NCBI GenBank assembly: GCA_943735955.1 | Contig: OX030956.1 | Coordinates: 7,667,145-7,731,144 of the forward strand | Reading direction: 5' to 3' | DNA from: Piscicola geometra | Taxonomy: Eukaryota; Annelida; Clitellata; Hirudinida; Piscicolidae | Length of the DNA stretch: 64,000 nucleotides | Part shown: piece by piece, positions 12,546 to 24,596 of the stretch | How the letters are laid out: every line of letters begins with the position of its first letter | Position numbering within the stretch: position 1 is the first letter of the stretch | The notes under the pieces: model-generated | Database searches by the model: none | Told to the model about the DNA's origin: nothing | What the model saw: only the letters and a program-made list of their open reading frames with translations | Translations under genes and position numbers: made by a program

Positions 12546-13157
12546 TAGAGACCGACCGAAATTCGGTTCGGTTTCGGTTTCGGCGCCGAAATTGCCAATT
12601 TTCTTAGTTTCGGCCATTTTTCGGTTTCGGCCGAATCTAATTTTACAATTTCGGCCATTTTTCGGTTTCGGCCGAAAATAATTTTGTAATTTCAGCTCAA
12701 TTTCGGTTTCGGCCGAAATGGATTTCATATTTACCGAAAAACCTAAATTTTTATTTATTTATGTAGTTTATCTGATATATCTGTATCTTCAATCGAACTA
12801 TTAAGTTCGGATTCGATTCTCTATTAGATATCTATTAGTTATTGTGGTTGATTGATTTGTGGGTGTCATCAAACTAATTATTCGAATAACATATACAAGC
12901 ATCTGGAACAACAATTATGTATTTGATATTTAAGTAAATTGGGATACATTCAATGATAATATTTAACAAAACATTTGTTTAAAAAATGTTATTGTCAAAA
13001 GTAAGTATATGTATATCCTCAATCGAACTCGAATTATTAAGTTTTGGTTCGATTCTCATCTTTATTAGATATCTATTAGATGTGATGGGAAAGTTAAATG
13101 CATCTTTGGCAATGATCCAGAGGGTCGATTTATTAGAGGTACACACACACACAAACA

Positions 13158-13244
<87 letters not shown>

Positions 13245-13748
13245 TATTCGAATAAGATATACAAGCATGTGGAATTCTAGATATCCATGCTTTGAAAAAC
13301 ACTGTATGTAAGTCGAAAGAACGAGAAGATTTGGCATCGATTAATTAATTCAAAAATAAATTGTGAGAATGTCGTTGAATCCTATTTGGAAGTTTTTTAC
13401 AAAATGTCAGTCTGACCAAAGCAAAGCCTGTCAACAACAACAAAAAATTTTTGTTGAAAAACTTTTATTTTTTTGCTTAAAATATACGCTTGTTTGGATT
13501 TACTTATTAAACTGGCATTGTCATCATTAAATACTATTTTTTTATTTTTAATAAAAGTTGGGAAAAATTTCGGTTTCGGCTTCGGTTTCGGCCGAAAATC
13601 TGCTTTTAATTTCGGTTTAATTTCGGTTTCGGCCGAAATTTGATATTCAATTTCGGCTTAATTTCGGTTTCGGCCGAAAATGGGATTTTAATTTCGGCCT
13701 AATTTCGGTTTCGGCCGAATTGAAAATATCTGTTTCGGTCGGTCTCTA
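12546..13748. mobile_element. hAT-type MITE with TTTCGG subterminal arrays
   Basis: Termini are TAGAGACCGACCGAAAT and its inverse ending TTTCGGTCGGTCTCTA. Flanks are identical 8 bp ATTTGATG (12538-12545 and 13749-13756). Subterminal arrays of TTTCGGTTTCGGCCGAAA occupy about 12556-12720 and 13567-13740. The interior holds an imperfect direct duplication (about 12780-12910 and 13005-13275), the second copy of which has acquired a long CA array. No transposase was seen. Confidence 0.9.
13141..13242. repeat. (CA)n microsatellite
   Basis: An almost uninterrupted CA run with a few AAAC variants at its left edge. It lies inside the hAT-type MITE. Confidence 0.95.
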
Positions 13749-13974
13749 ATTTGATGTCATCTTTTTTTCCAAAATTATTAGTGAGGCTAAGAAAATATTA
13801 GAATAGGTTTACAGTGTGGATTTAAAAACCTTTTAGTTGAATGAAAAACATACTATTTTTTCTTTATTCGCTTATTTTAAAAATATTTAGTTCATATAAA
13901 ACTACTTTTAAATGACTAAAAAATTTAATTTTAGAACTTGAAATACAATTATAAGTTTTCTCATCAGGTTTTCT

Positions 13975-14038
13975 AATTGAGCGCTCTTGAATTTGAAGAA
14001 AGAGCGCTATAGAAAACTATTTGATTGATTTGATTGAG
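13975..14038 (+). repeat. LINE/SINE 3' tail
   Basis: GAGCGCTCTTGAATTTGAAG followed by GAGCGCTATAGAAAAC and a TTGATT repeat resembles the other GCGCTATA tails in this window. Confidence 0.5.
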
Positions 14039-15784
14039 GTTATCCTAAAAGTAAAACTACTGATGATATAAATCTAAAAAAAAGTGTCAAATAGTTATTT
14101 TAGCTTCGTTAGAACTAATTTATTTATGTTTTTATGAGTTCAATCATTCTGTTTTTGGTTGCTTAGATAAAAGTATCGATGTAAAAACTTTTTTGTGTGA
14201 ATACATGTCTATCTGTTGGTTTTTACAGTAGAAAAAAAAATATGTAGAAAAAAAAGTCATTCATTAAAAGACAATGAAGGGCTTTTTTGAACTTTAGAAA
14301 ATCTCATTGTTTAATGAATTATCAGACTTTGAAGTTGATTTTATGCACTATTTAACTCAAAAAAGTTCATCTCGGTATAATTATAGTCATGGCGGAAAGC
14401 TATCAAACTTTGCACCTCACTTGGCTGATGCGTTTAAACAATTCGCCAATCATTGTTGGGTTTTCTTGGTCCGATTTTCGGTATTTTAACATAAAAGAAA
14501 TTAGAAATGTTTCCGGAAAGAAAAACCCGGTAAAGTGAATTAAATTATTTTGAAAAACTAGAAAATTTTTTTTTTAAATTTAATAAATGGCTGACTAAAA
14601 ATTTACTGTTGGCTTATTTCATTGGCAGCTTTTCTACTTTTTGTTGGTATAATCCGACAAGCCGACAAGTTATTTTAAAAAACTATAACTTGATGAATAT
14701 TGACGTTTATTACTAATTAGTTCTTAACATCGCTCTTTTATAAAATATAAAATGTTTTTATAAAATGAAATTTAAAAGTTTGAAACAAAATAGATTATAT
14801 ATTCATGCATGGGACATCTATTGCAATAAAATGAGCCTATTTCCATCTTTCTAGCACAACAGAAAGTTCTAGAAAAAAAACATTTTTAATTGCACTAAAG
14901 TTTAAGTATAGATTAATTATTAACAATACACAATGTGCAATATTTTTGTCGTAAACTTATTTCTTTTTTATACAATTTAATGGCTTTTAAAGACTTCAAT
15001 AAAACCTATGATACAAAAAACGAAAGTTAAATGGAAAGAGAACTATTCTAGGAAATTAATTTTATTTGAAAACAATTTTAGCGAAATCTCATAAATTTTT
15101 AATAAAGTTTTAACTTTTTTCTATTGTTACGTTTTTCCTAAAAGTTTCAATGATAATATGAATATTATTTTTATAATATATCTAATATTTATATTATAAG
15201 AATAATAATATGAATTTCAAGGAAAGTACAATAAATATTTCGAATATCCCATTGTTCGGACACTCGAATTGTTCAGACCCCAGCATTTTAAGCAAAAATC
15301 CCTGTTTTTTAGGATCTTAGTTTGCTCATAAATGTTAAAAACTGGAATGTTTATGGGGGTAATTACGGCGAACAAGATTAAAACTCGTAACTGAATTGTA
15401 ATAATATTGAGACAAATTTCTTCTGAATGAGAATATGAAGACTAAGGAGCAAAGAACCTCAAAATTGCTCAGATTATAATTTTTTGGAGTAGTTGACAAA
15501 ATATCTCTATTTTCGCACGATGGAAAAAAAAGTTAATAGTGTGCAAATAGAGTGGTTTTTATGGTATGTTTATGTATGCATGCGTATGATCATTTCTATG
15601 CATTCCTGCAAGTTTCTACTACATTTATTTTAAATTTCTATAAATTATTCATTTTTTGAAACTAATATATTCATTTCATACTTAAATAGGTATGTATTAA
15701 ATAATATTATTACATTTATTACCAATAACAAATTTTTTACTTATTTTTTTCTCTTTTACTTTTATTTATTTTTACAAATACTTT
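14039..15784. other. AT-rich intergenic DNA, no gene recognised
   Basis: No exon with support, no repeat boundary and no RNA gene were found. The open frame at 14307-14489 is short and matches no family I know. Confidence 0.5.
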
Positions 15785-16050
15785 TTTTTGGGGAGCATAT
15801 TTTTGGGGGGTCCAAACCCCCTTTTCCTTTAAAAAAAACAATTTTAACTCTTGTTTCGATACGAGCATAATCGTCAAACGTGGCATAGAACAGGATGTTT
15901 ACATAGTAATACATTGTATGTGTAGTTATAGTGATAACAGTCTAAAACAAAACTATTTTTTGCTTAATTAAATACTCGTATCAAAATATAAATTTAAAAG
16001 TATTTTTTAAAGTGAAGGGTGGGAGGGTTTCAGATCATAGGTTCGCTTCC
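15785..16050. repeat. Partial copy of the hAT-like repeat family at 23844-24220
   Basis: The block containing GATACGAGCATAATCGTCAAA, then GTAATACATTGTATGTG and AGTCTAAAACAAAACT, matches the interior of the element at 23844-24220 with substitutions. It also shares its GGGGTCC-type edge. It ends about 100 bp before the GPCR start codon, so it may contribute to that gene's 5' region. Confidence 0.6.
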
Positions 16051-16146
16051 AAAAGTAGGAAAGATTTTCCCCTTATGACTTCTACTACCACAAATAGCTA
16101 ATATCACTCTATCATAAAAATCACTACAACCACCATCAATCCAGAC

Positions 16147-19100
16147 ATGCCAGAGAATTTTCTATCGAACGCCACGAAAAGCTCTCCTTCAATGGATGAA
16201 GCCATGAAGATGTACGTAACGAGACTACCTTTCTACACAGTTGTTTCCTTCTTCAGCATCGTCTTCAACTTGATCTCTCTGATCGCCATTCTGCGCATCA
16301 AGAACCGAACCTCCATCTACTTCGTCTTCCTCGCCAACGTCGCTTTGTGTGACATTATCGGGGCGTTTTTAGTGTGGTTCTACTACAACCACTTTGTCAT
16401 TTTTCCAGACATTCAAGTAAGCCAAGTTTGCAAACAAATTTTGCAACTGGTTCCCTACAGAAACATTAGTCAGGCTGATGTTTTGAATTTTTCTGATTGT
16501 AAAGAGCAGCAAAAGATTGGTTTGATTTATAAGGTATATAACATTTTTTTATATTGATAACTTCAGGGTAATTTCAAAGATATTAACTTTTTGTTTAAAT
16601 GCGCTTGTACTCAATTTGACATTTTAAAGTTTCAAAATGAAAAATAAATGATAAAGTATTTTAAAAGTCAACTTGCATTCATATATAATCATTTAAAAAT
16701 ATATTTATTTATTTATCTTTTGAAAAAACTATTTCAATCTACACAACTGCCACCCACAGTTATGTCTGTTGGCTCTCATCATAATGGCACCCACCAGCAA
16801 CGTGGCGTCTCTCTTCCTTCTCTCCTTGAATCAAATCTTTGCTATTTTCCATCCATTTTCCGCTCTAACAAAATCTGGAGTGAAGAAAGGATGGTTAATT
16901 ATAGGAATAAGCTGGCTAGTGTCAGGCATTTTTTCATCACTTCCTTCCATTTGGATCTATATTTCAGCTTCATTGAAGAACAGTTTCGGCTTGAAGTCAG
17001 TTGTAATAACATCCCCGATCGAAATCATTGCGTGCTTGCAAATCATGCTAGTGATTGTGGTCATTTTCTTCTATATTAAGATTTACAAAAAGGTATGTGG
17101 GTTATTTAAAAGAGTTTTTATATTTCTTAACGTTGGCTTTTGCATGCTTAAAGGGGCACATGATCGGGATTTCATTCTTAAACTCCATCAGCTGATTAGA
17201 TCTTTCGGAGAAAAAAAATTTCATTTTGCGACTGCGACATCAGTTAACATGAATCGCGTTGTAAACGCTGATTGATTGCTTGGGTAACGGAGGAATCAGA
17301 CCTACACAATTGGAAACAATTTTTTGGCTTTCCCATCAACCCTAAGCCAACTAAAACACTTTAAACGGTTTACCTATTTGAAACCAAATTCACATTTAAT
17401 ATGCGTTCATTCGGGATTTTGTGTAATGCACGGACTTAACTTTATATGTGAGCAAAAATGGAAAAAATACGTTTGAAAAAAATGGAAAGATTATTGGTTT
17501 GAAATTGATATTCTACTATAAATTTATATACAGTGAAACTTCTCATGCGAACCCTCCCGAGAGCGGAATCCCCTTTTTTATACAAACAGTTTCAAATCAT
17601 TGAAATCATCCCTCAAGAATGGAAACCTTTCTAACGCGTAATAAGAACGGGCTTATACGTCAAATTCAACCTCTTCATACGTAATTTTCGTTTACATTTT
17701 GAGCTTTTTCTTAAATAATTAGTTTGCGTGCACGTCCCTGATCACTCAACTATTTTCTATTTATATATAACTTTTTTTCGTTTAAGTACACACATTTTTA
17801 TTGAGTAGTCTTAAAAATGTTGATGTTTATTCTACCTTCTTTGAACAAAGAAATGTTGGAAAAAATAAGATAATTAGATGCAATTTTATGGTTTCATAAC
17901 AACTATGGCTTCAAAAGTGACACTCTCATTGAAAAAATATCTGCTGGGGAGGTTTATGGTTGGTGTTTCACTGCCGAAGAATTATAGAATTAGTGAATAT
18001 GAATCTTGAGACAAGGAAATTCGCACTGAAACAAACGAGGTTTCAGAAGAAGATTATGAAGATAATTAAAAAGTGAGTGAAGAAGAACTAGAGATGTTGT
18101 CCCACAGAGGAGCATGGAGCATGAAAAACAGATTGTTAAAATATACACTGTAGGCCAAAAAAATGATGCCACTGTATATTTATCTATAAATTTGGCAAAT
18201 ATTAATTGATTTTTCATTTTTTCTATTGTTTTACTCAGAAAGGAACAGAAAAAAGATCACATGAAATTTCTATCGATTTCTTCAATATGCCGTACTTTTA
18301 CCTAGCGAAACTTAAACAAGTGTAAAATTAGCGAAAACCGTTTCTTAAAACACATAAATGTTTTAAGAAACATGTTTTTTGAGGAACACCGTGTTGTATA
18401 TTGGTTGGTGATGAGATGTGTGTACCTAATTTTTATCAAGTTAAATTAGGTACTCAAATCTCATCACCAACCAATATACAACACGGCGTTCCTCAAGGCT
18501 CTGTTCTTGGGCCGCTTCTTTTCACCTATCTCAAATATAGTCAACCAATTCAATATAACCTACCATAAATATGCTGATGATATACACTTCTTCAATTCAT
18601 CACACCTAATACATCCAACCAAGTTACTAGTAACCTCACATCTTGCATACAAACCATGGAAACTTGGTTCTTCAATAACTATCTCTAGTTTAACACCAAT
18701 AAATCAGAAATAATAAAACTAGGCACCCCTTATCAATTAAATAGTTTAAACACAATATCATCTGTCGACATCAACTCAAATAACATCACCATCAATAACA
18801 CTCTCAAAATACTCGGTGTCACCCTTGATAGCAAACTCACTTTCAAAAACCACATCACATCTATCCTCCAATCATCACACTATCATCTCAAAGCAATGAA
18901 AAACATACGCCCATTCATTACTACTGATCTCTCCGCCTCATTTTCCCGATGTCTAATACTAAGCAGACTTGACTACTGTAACTCGCTATTATATAATATC
19001 ACCAATCAAGAATGAAATCGTCTACAGTCAGTTTTAAACAAGGCGGCTAGAATCACACTCAACTGTGATTACCCAGGCCATCACCTTGTTCAATCATCAA

Positions 19101-22100
19101 ATGTTAATCTTATAAAACTCCACTGGCTTCCTATAGATTTTCGAATATCCTTTAAAATAGCCATCACCACATTCAAAATTCTTCAAACTTCAATACCGTC
19201 ATATCTCAGCAAACTCATAACTAAAAAAAACATCAAACAAACAACTGCGTTGATCTTCTTCTCTTCTCATCAACCAAGAATCCACTACAAACAACATCTC
19301 AAAAAGAGCATTCCGTCATGCAGCTCCAACAACTTGGAATGCCCTTCCACCTGCACTTCGAAGCATCAATCAATTTTCGACTTTCAAAGCCAAACTGAAA
19401 ACTCATTACTTTAACTTAGCCTATCATTCTTATTAATCACTCCATGCTACTCTTTGCTTTCCTTTCATAACATTACTATTATAATTACTTTTATTTCTTT
19501 ATTGCATTACGACGCAGTGAGAGCGCTTCAGTTGCGTGCCCGGGCGCTATACAAAAATGACAATTATTATTATCATTATTAAAATTCTCAATTTTTAAAA
19601 ATTTAAACTTTTTAGTTTAAGTTTTAATTTTTTTCACTTAAAATTTTTAAATTTTACATTTATTTTGTAAAATTTGCATTCGATGGGTTACAATAATTGC
19701 ACTGAGCTGAAGGCGCGACTGCTGACCACCTGGAACGAATTGAAGCAAAGCGTCATCGATGATGCTATTGACAACTTTTGCAAACGTCTGCGTGCATGTG
19801 TTAACGCAAAAAGATACCACTTCGAGCATTTGCTTTGAGATCTGAATCGCTATTACTTTCATAAGTTCATTTCATTTATTGAATTTTGTGAATAATTATT
19901 ATTTGGTTTAATATATTACATCACAGTTTTTTCTAAATTCACACTTGTTTAAGTTTCACTAGGTAAATGTACTGCATATTGAAGAGATCGAGTTAAATTT
20001 TATGAATTTCTATTTCTCATTTCATTGAAACTCGGTTAATATTTGCCAGAGTTATAGAGAAATATTCAGTGGCATGTTTTTTGGCCTACAGTGTAGTTTG
20101 ATGAAAAAGGTCCAAAACTCACTCAATGTTCGTTTAAGTGGGAACTTTTTATGAAATTCTTAATGGTTAAAAGCAAAAAAAAACTATTAAAAATTGAATT
20201 TTTTTTACAAAATGATGAATAATGTTAATATTAGGTTTCAATAAAGTTAAAATAAAATTTTTAAATGCAGTATAAATTGTTGAATTTTTTTCCAAACCAA
20301 AGGAAACCCCTTTTATGAGAACAAAATATTGTGACCCTAGCACTGCCCGTATAAGAAAAGTTTTACTATTTAAGAAGTTTTACTATTTAAGAAGTTTTGC
20401 TATTTAAGAAGTTTTACTATTTAAAAAGTTTTACTATTTTAAAAGTTTTACTATTTAAGAAGTTTTACTATTTTAAAAGTTTTACTATTTAAGAAGTTTT
20501 ACTATTTAAGAAGTTTTACTATTTTTAAAGTTTTACTATTTAAGAAGTTTTACTATTTAAGGATTATAAAACTGCATTCCCAGAAAAAATTGTTTACACT
20601 CAATTACTACCAAGAAAATTATTTTTCGTAAAGAAGCCTTGAATCTACTAAGTTAGATAATATTTATACAAAATATATGGGTTAATCCAGAGCTGACTAC
20701 AGACTTTGTGTCTTCCTATATTTAGGTTTTCAATTTCAAAAAGATTTGCTTTATGTATACTCATGTATTTATCATAGAGTATAAAAATAATTTCAAACAC
20801 AATAATTGCATTAATCTTTTTTAATTGGGCAAATAGTTTTTCAGATTATCAGAGAACACTGACAGCCATAAAACCTCATCTGAGAAACAATATAAAATTT
20901 CTGAATTTAATTTTTGTTTAGTTTTCATTTTTTTCTTCTTTTTTTCACACAATTGTTACTATATGCTGCGTAAATGAGAAATTTAAAATCAATTTTTAAA
21001 AACGGCGCCCGTAATGACGGCCATTTAAATCTCCGTTACTTATTATTTTTCACTAAAATAGCTATTTTAATTCATGAAATAATTTTTGAAAATAATTTAA
21101 TTAATGTTCAATTACTTTTTAACGTTAAAACTTTAATTATTTCAAAAGAACCCAGTATTTTAGAAAAATCTATATTAACAAGCAGATCATGATAGTGTAT
21201 TAATGCCCCGATCACCATTGTGAGAACCGGGACAAATGGTGTTATTTGCTAGTTTAGAAGCTTCATTTGAAAAATTATTAGACGATGCTTATGTCAAAAT
21301 ACTTTGATTCAATAAATTCTTCAATTAATATTATAAAAATACTAAAAAACTACGGTAAATTCGTGAAACCTAATTCTAATATTATGAGAATCTGTGTTAA
21401 AGTCATGGTGTGCATGGTATAAATAATGATATAGTTTTACGAAAAATAAGCATAAGAGCCCAATATTTAACATTTATCTTTCTTTACCCATGAAATGTAT
21501 TCAGAAAAAAAAATTATATTACTCACTTTTTGCTTAATAAATCGCGATGATCAGCAAGACGAAAAAATCAGAACAGAACTTGTTGGAATGAACAAAATAG
21601 CCAAAAAATCATATAAATTGAGTATTCTAAAATCGTAAAAAGTAAAAACGCGTTTTGAAACATGCTTATGACTGAATAAATCAAACCGGATAGAAAAAAC
21701 TAAAACATAAATCTAAATATTTAATGTTTGAGATTAGTAAAAGAAATTTAAGAGATTCGTTTTAGCCTATTTTCAATTTTTAAAAAACTAGAAATTATAA
21801 TATCGTAGTATTTATTATGAATATTTTACATGGATAATATTTTTATATTCCATTTCTTCAAAAAAAATGCATCCAGTTTTGGATACGATTTTCCATTCTT
21901 TTTAAAAACAAGTAAGACACTGCAAATCGTAAGTACGTAATCGATTCTGGATTAACCCATATTATATATATAAATTTCAAATAGACAATCTTTTTATTTT
22001 CTTTTTAAAGTATTTTTTTAATTTTTATCTTATATATGAAGTATAACGTTAGGTAAGATGTCGGGTATTCCTGAATCCCAGGTGCCCGCATATTAAATGA

Positions 22101-23025
22101 GACAAGCTCAAGATGAGGCGAGCTCTAGATGAAGCGGGTTCTAGATATACCCTCTTAAACGAATAACCAGTGCCTACTTTTTTAGCCATTTTAAAACTGG
22201 AAATATCTTTTATATATATATTTAAATTGCTCATAATGTTTTACTTTCTAAATTTGTTTGCATTACTCATTAACAACCTAATTCAAAAAGCTCACGTTCA
22301 TTTTTTTATGCGTTTCAATCTAAAATTCTTCAACTAAGATTTTATATTTTTAATGAAACTATATAAATATTGCTACCAAGGTCATTGAATGCAAGCGAAA
22401 CACGTTGAGATTGACAGAAACAGTTGGAGCTCGAAGCTCCATCCGAGTTCTTCCCAAAAAGAATACTCAAGTGATCGAAAAAGTGTCGACTTTTCGTAAA
22501 TGCTTCAAAAAGGCTTCAAAAAGACCTCTAAAGAAAACAGAAATAAAATTAAAAAACTCTCAGCTACTTACCAGGGACGGTAAAAAGTGCTTTCAATTGC
22601 TGCAAAGAAACAAAGAAACATCAAGAAAACACGGTCGAATTCCCAGTGAAGAAACAAATGATGTCTGGGCTATAGAGATCACTAATTTGGCCCCTTCAGC
22701 TAATTCGAATATTCAAATCCGTAACTTCCGTAAATCCCCTTTAAAAGTGTCTAAGCACAACTACAAGGCATTTCTGACTACAGTAGTTCTCACCGGAGCG
22801 TTGATCTTCTGTTGGATTCCTTACTTCACCGTCAACTACCTCCTGAGACACCGCTACTCGGATGAAGTCATGTGGGTGTTGGCTCACACCAAATTTTACT
22901 TTATCGACTTCTTGCCTATTCTATCGTACATTCTCGACCCCATCATTTTCGGTTTGAGGATTCCATCAGTCAGATCCTCGTACAGAAGCATGCTGTGCTG
23001 TTCAAGGAAGGCTCCACGTCGATAG
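16147..23025 (+). CDS. Class A (rhodopsin-like) G protein-coupled receptor, 3 coding exons
   Basis: Coding exons are 16147-16533, 16760-17092 and 22381-23025, all phase 0, giving 454 aa. Exon 1 encodes the N-terminus with possible N-glycosylation at N8, TM1 (about 30-50, N at 41) and TM2 (about 57-80, LANVALCDIIG with D69). Exon 2 holds TM3-TM5: NQIFAIFHPF replaces the usual DRY region, then TM4 with W181 and TM5 ending FFYIKIYKK. Exon 3 gives a long basic third intracellular loop (about 130 aa), TM6 with FCWIPYF (384-387 CWIP), TM7 with DPIIF in place of NPxxY, and a CC pair (446-447) suited to palmitoylation. The usual TM3 cysteine is not at its expected place. Donors are GTATAT and GTATGT; acceptors are CACAG and CCAAG. 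The ligand is unknown. Intron 2 carries nested transposons. The exon 3 acceptor has a poor pyrimidine tract, so its exact edge is less certain. Confidence 0.85.
18371..18500. repeat. Inverted repeat of about 52 bp at the 5' end of an L2-like LINE
   Basis: The left arm (starting GAGGAACACCGTGTTGTATA, about 18378) is the near-perfect reverse complement of the right arm (ending ACAACACGGCGTTCCTC, about 18499). They are separated by about 10 nt. The right arm is the start of the RT segment that continues into the LINE. Confidence 0.85.
18448..19580 (+). pseudogene. 5'-truncated CR1/L2-type LINE
   Basis: The reading frames encode HGVPQGSVLGPLLF (about 18480-18525), YADD (about 18570), LGVTLDSKLTFKNHI (about 18812-18856) and, near 19124, HWLP, in the order of a CR1/L2-group reverse transcriptase C-terminus. 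Stops and frameshifts are present. The 3' end has AGTTGCGTGCC, then GCGCTATACAAAAATGA and an ATT repeat, a typical tail. It is inserted in the mariner-type element. Confidence 0.85.
20361..20561. repeat. 17 bp tandem repeat, about 12 copies
   Basis: The unit TTTTACTATTTAAGAAG is repeated head to tail with few changes. It lies in GPCR intron 2, between the mariner-type element and the TA-flanked element at 20678. Confidence 0.95.
20678..21959 (+). mobile_element. TA-flanked DNA element, copy A
   Basis: It starts TGGGTTAATCCAGA and ends TCTGGATTAACCCA, with TA on both sides (20676-20677 and 21960-21961). A second copy lies inverted at 27301-28798. No transposase domain was recognised. The TA site fits the Tc1/mariner group. 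It lies in GPCR intron 2. Confidence 0.8.
21960..22380. other. GPCR intron 2, 3' part; nothing recognised
   Basis: AT-rich intron sequence with a short GAGC(T/G)CTAGAT-like duplicated patch near 22100-22150. It ends CTACCAAG at the exon 3 acceptor. Confidence 0.5.
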
Positions 23026-23338
23026 GCCGAAAGTGCAAGGTTCCAGTCCGGAAGACACTTTCGTGAAACGAGTTTGACTAGTAAAGCGTTGCGATCTAGT
23101 TGTTGTACTTCTTAATGATCATACCAAATACAATCAAATCTAGCTACAATCATTTTCATTAAAAAGTTGATTTTATGTCTAATCGTTATTTTAATTTACT
23201 TGCATAATCAAACATGTAACTGTAAATTAAGTGTGAAGGTAATATATCCATCTATGTGTTAGAAAAGATTGCTCATTGTGTTTAAAAAATGTGTTTGGTG
23301 TACTGGTGATTTTGTTCAAGTAAACCCTCGGTTCATAT

Positions 23339-24596
23339 TAGAGATCGGACATGGACGATTTGTCATTTCCGGTCCCATCCCGTTCTCGAATTTTTTTCCC
23401 GTCCCGTTCCCGATGGGCCATCAGAATTTTGATTCTCGTTCCGTTCTGTACCCGCAACTTGATTCTCGGTCCCGATCCATTTCCGAAACTTTTTGACCTG
23501 GTCCCGACCCATTTCCAAAAAAAATATTTGTTTTTTTCCTTCCTTTTCGCTGCCGAGTTCCCCGGTCCCAAACTTTCTAGTCCTAACATTTCTTAAAGTT
23601 CATTATTTTAATTTCAGAGAATATTTCTTCGCAAAAATAAAAAACAAGATTTAAATTTCAAATGTTTATTGCTATATGAATGAGATCAATGGGCATCTTT
23701 TTTTGTCGAAATGATCAACTGAATAATCAACTTGAAATTAAAAATTCAATTTTAAAATATTAATTAATAAAATATAAATATTATAACTGACCAGTTTAAT
23801 TTTATCTTGAAAAATGTTCATCATCACCGATTTGTTCTAATCTTCATGGGCGGTGATCCTGGCGGGTCCTCGGGTCCAGATCCCTTCAGTTTTTGGTAGT
23901 GAAGAATCCGCCTTAATGTGGACTCCCTACTTTTAACATTAAAACAATTTTCAAACTCTTGCTTTGATACGAGCAAAATCGTCAAACATGGCATAAAACA
24001 GAATATTTATTTAGTAATACATTGTGAGTATGGGAAGTTATAGTGATAGCTGTCTAAAACAAAACTCTTCTTCGCTTACTTAAACACTCATATGAAAAAA
24101 AAAGTTGGAAAAACTTTAAGGAGGGGGGGAGAAAAGGGTCCGGAGTCCAAGAACCCCCAGAAGCATTCATGCTAAGTAGGACCCCCCCCCTCCCATATTT
24201 GCAACAGATCACCGTTCCTGCTAATCTCCCTAATATTTGGACTCGCCATAACAACTTCAAATGTAATGTTGGAGATTTTGACATTGACAATGCAATGGTG
24301 GCTTCTTTAAACATTTCTATTGCATTTAATAATTATTGTAAAAACTTACATACTTAGGAGTTTGTTGAAGAATACTTTTTAAAGAATCCAATTCCAATAA
24401 CTTTTGTTCCCGTTTTTTCCCGTTACCGATTTGAAAGTTGATTCCCGTTCCCATTTTTCCCCGTTTCCTATTTGAATATTGATTCCCGTTTTTGACCCGA
24501 AAACCTATTTGAGGCTCCCGACTTTTCCCGTCCCAAAATTACTTTTCATTCCGAGAATTCCGCGAGTACCAGATCGGGTACCCGGTCCGACCTCTA
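23339..24596 (-). mobile_element. hAT-type element with GGGACGGG-type subterminal arrays
   Basis: The ends are TAGAGATCGGACATGGACGA (left) and GGTCCGACCTCTA (right), matching in inverse orientation the hAT element at 52346-53873. Subterminal arrays of CCCGTTCCCG-type motifs occupy both ends. No clean 8 bp duplication remains (GTTCATAT against GTAAAGAG), so it is older or its edges have changed. A second hAT-like element is inserted at 23844-24220. Confidence 0.75.
23844..24220. mobile_element. Short hAT-like MITE nested in a hAT element
   Basis: The left end is CATGGGCGGTGATCCTGG and the right end is CAGATCACCGTTCCTG. Flanks are CTAATCTT (23836-23843) and CTAATCTC (24221-24228), 7/8 identical. 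Termini match the element at 41084-41900. Confidence 0.8.

Larger units (their letters stand above)
18146..20093 (+). mobile_element. Tc1/mariner-type element, interrupted by a LINE
   Basis: The termini CACTGTAGGCCAAAAAA and TTTTTTGGCCTACAGTG are inverted repeats flanked by TA (18144-18145 and 20094-20095). Similarity between the arms runs for about 150 bp. At about 19690-19840 the + strand encodes a mariner transposase C-terminus (TELKARLLTTWNELKQSV, then CKRLRACVNAKRYHFEHLL and a stop). The remainder of the transposase is missing or replaced by the L2-like LINE at 18448-19580. It lies in GPCR intron 2. Confidence 0.85.

Noticed and set aside
20361..20561. Regularly spaced repeat as a possible regulatory array
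   Set aside because: It is a plain tandem repeat of 17 bp with no spacer and no other evidence.
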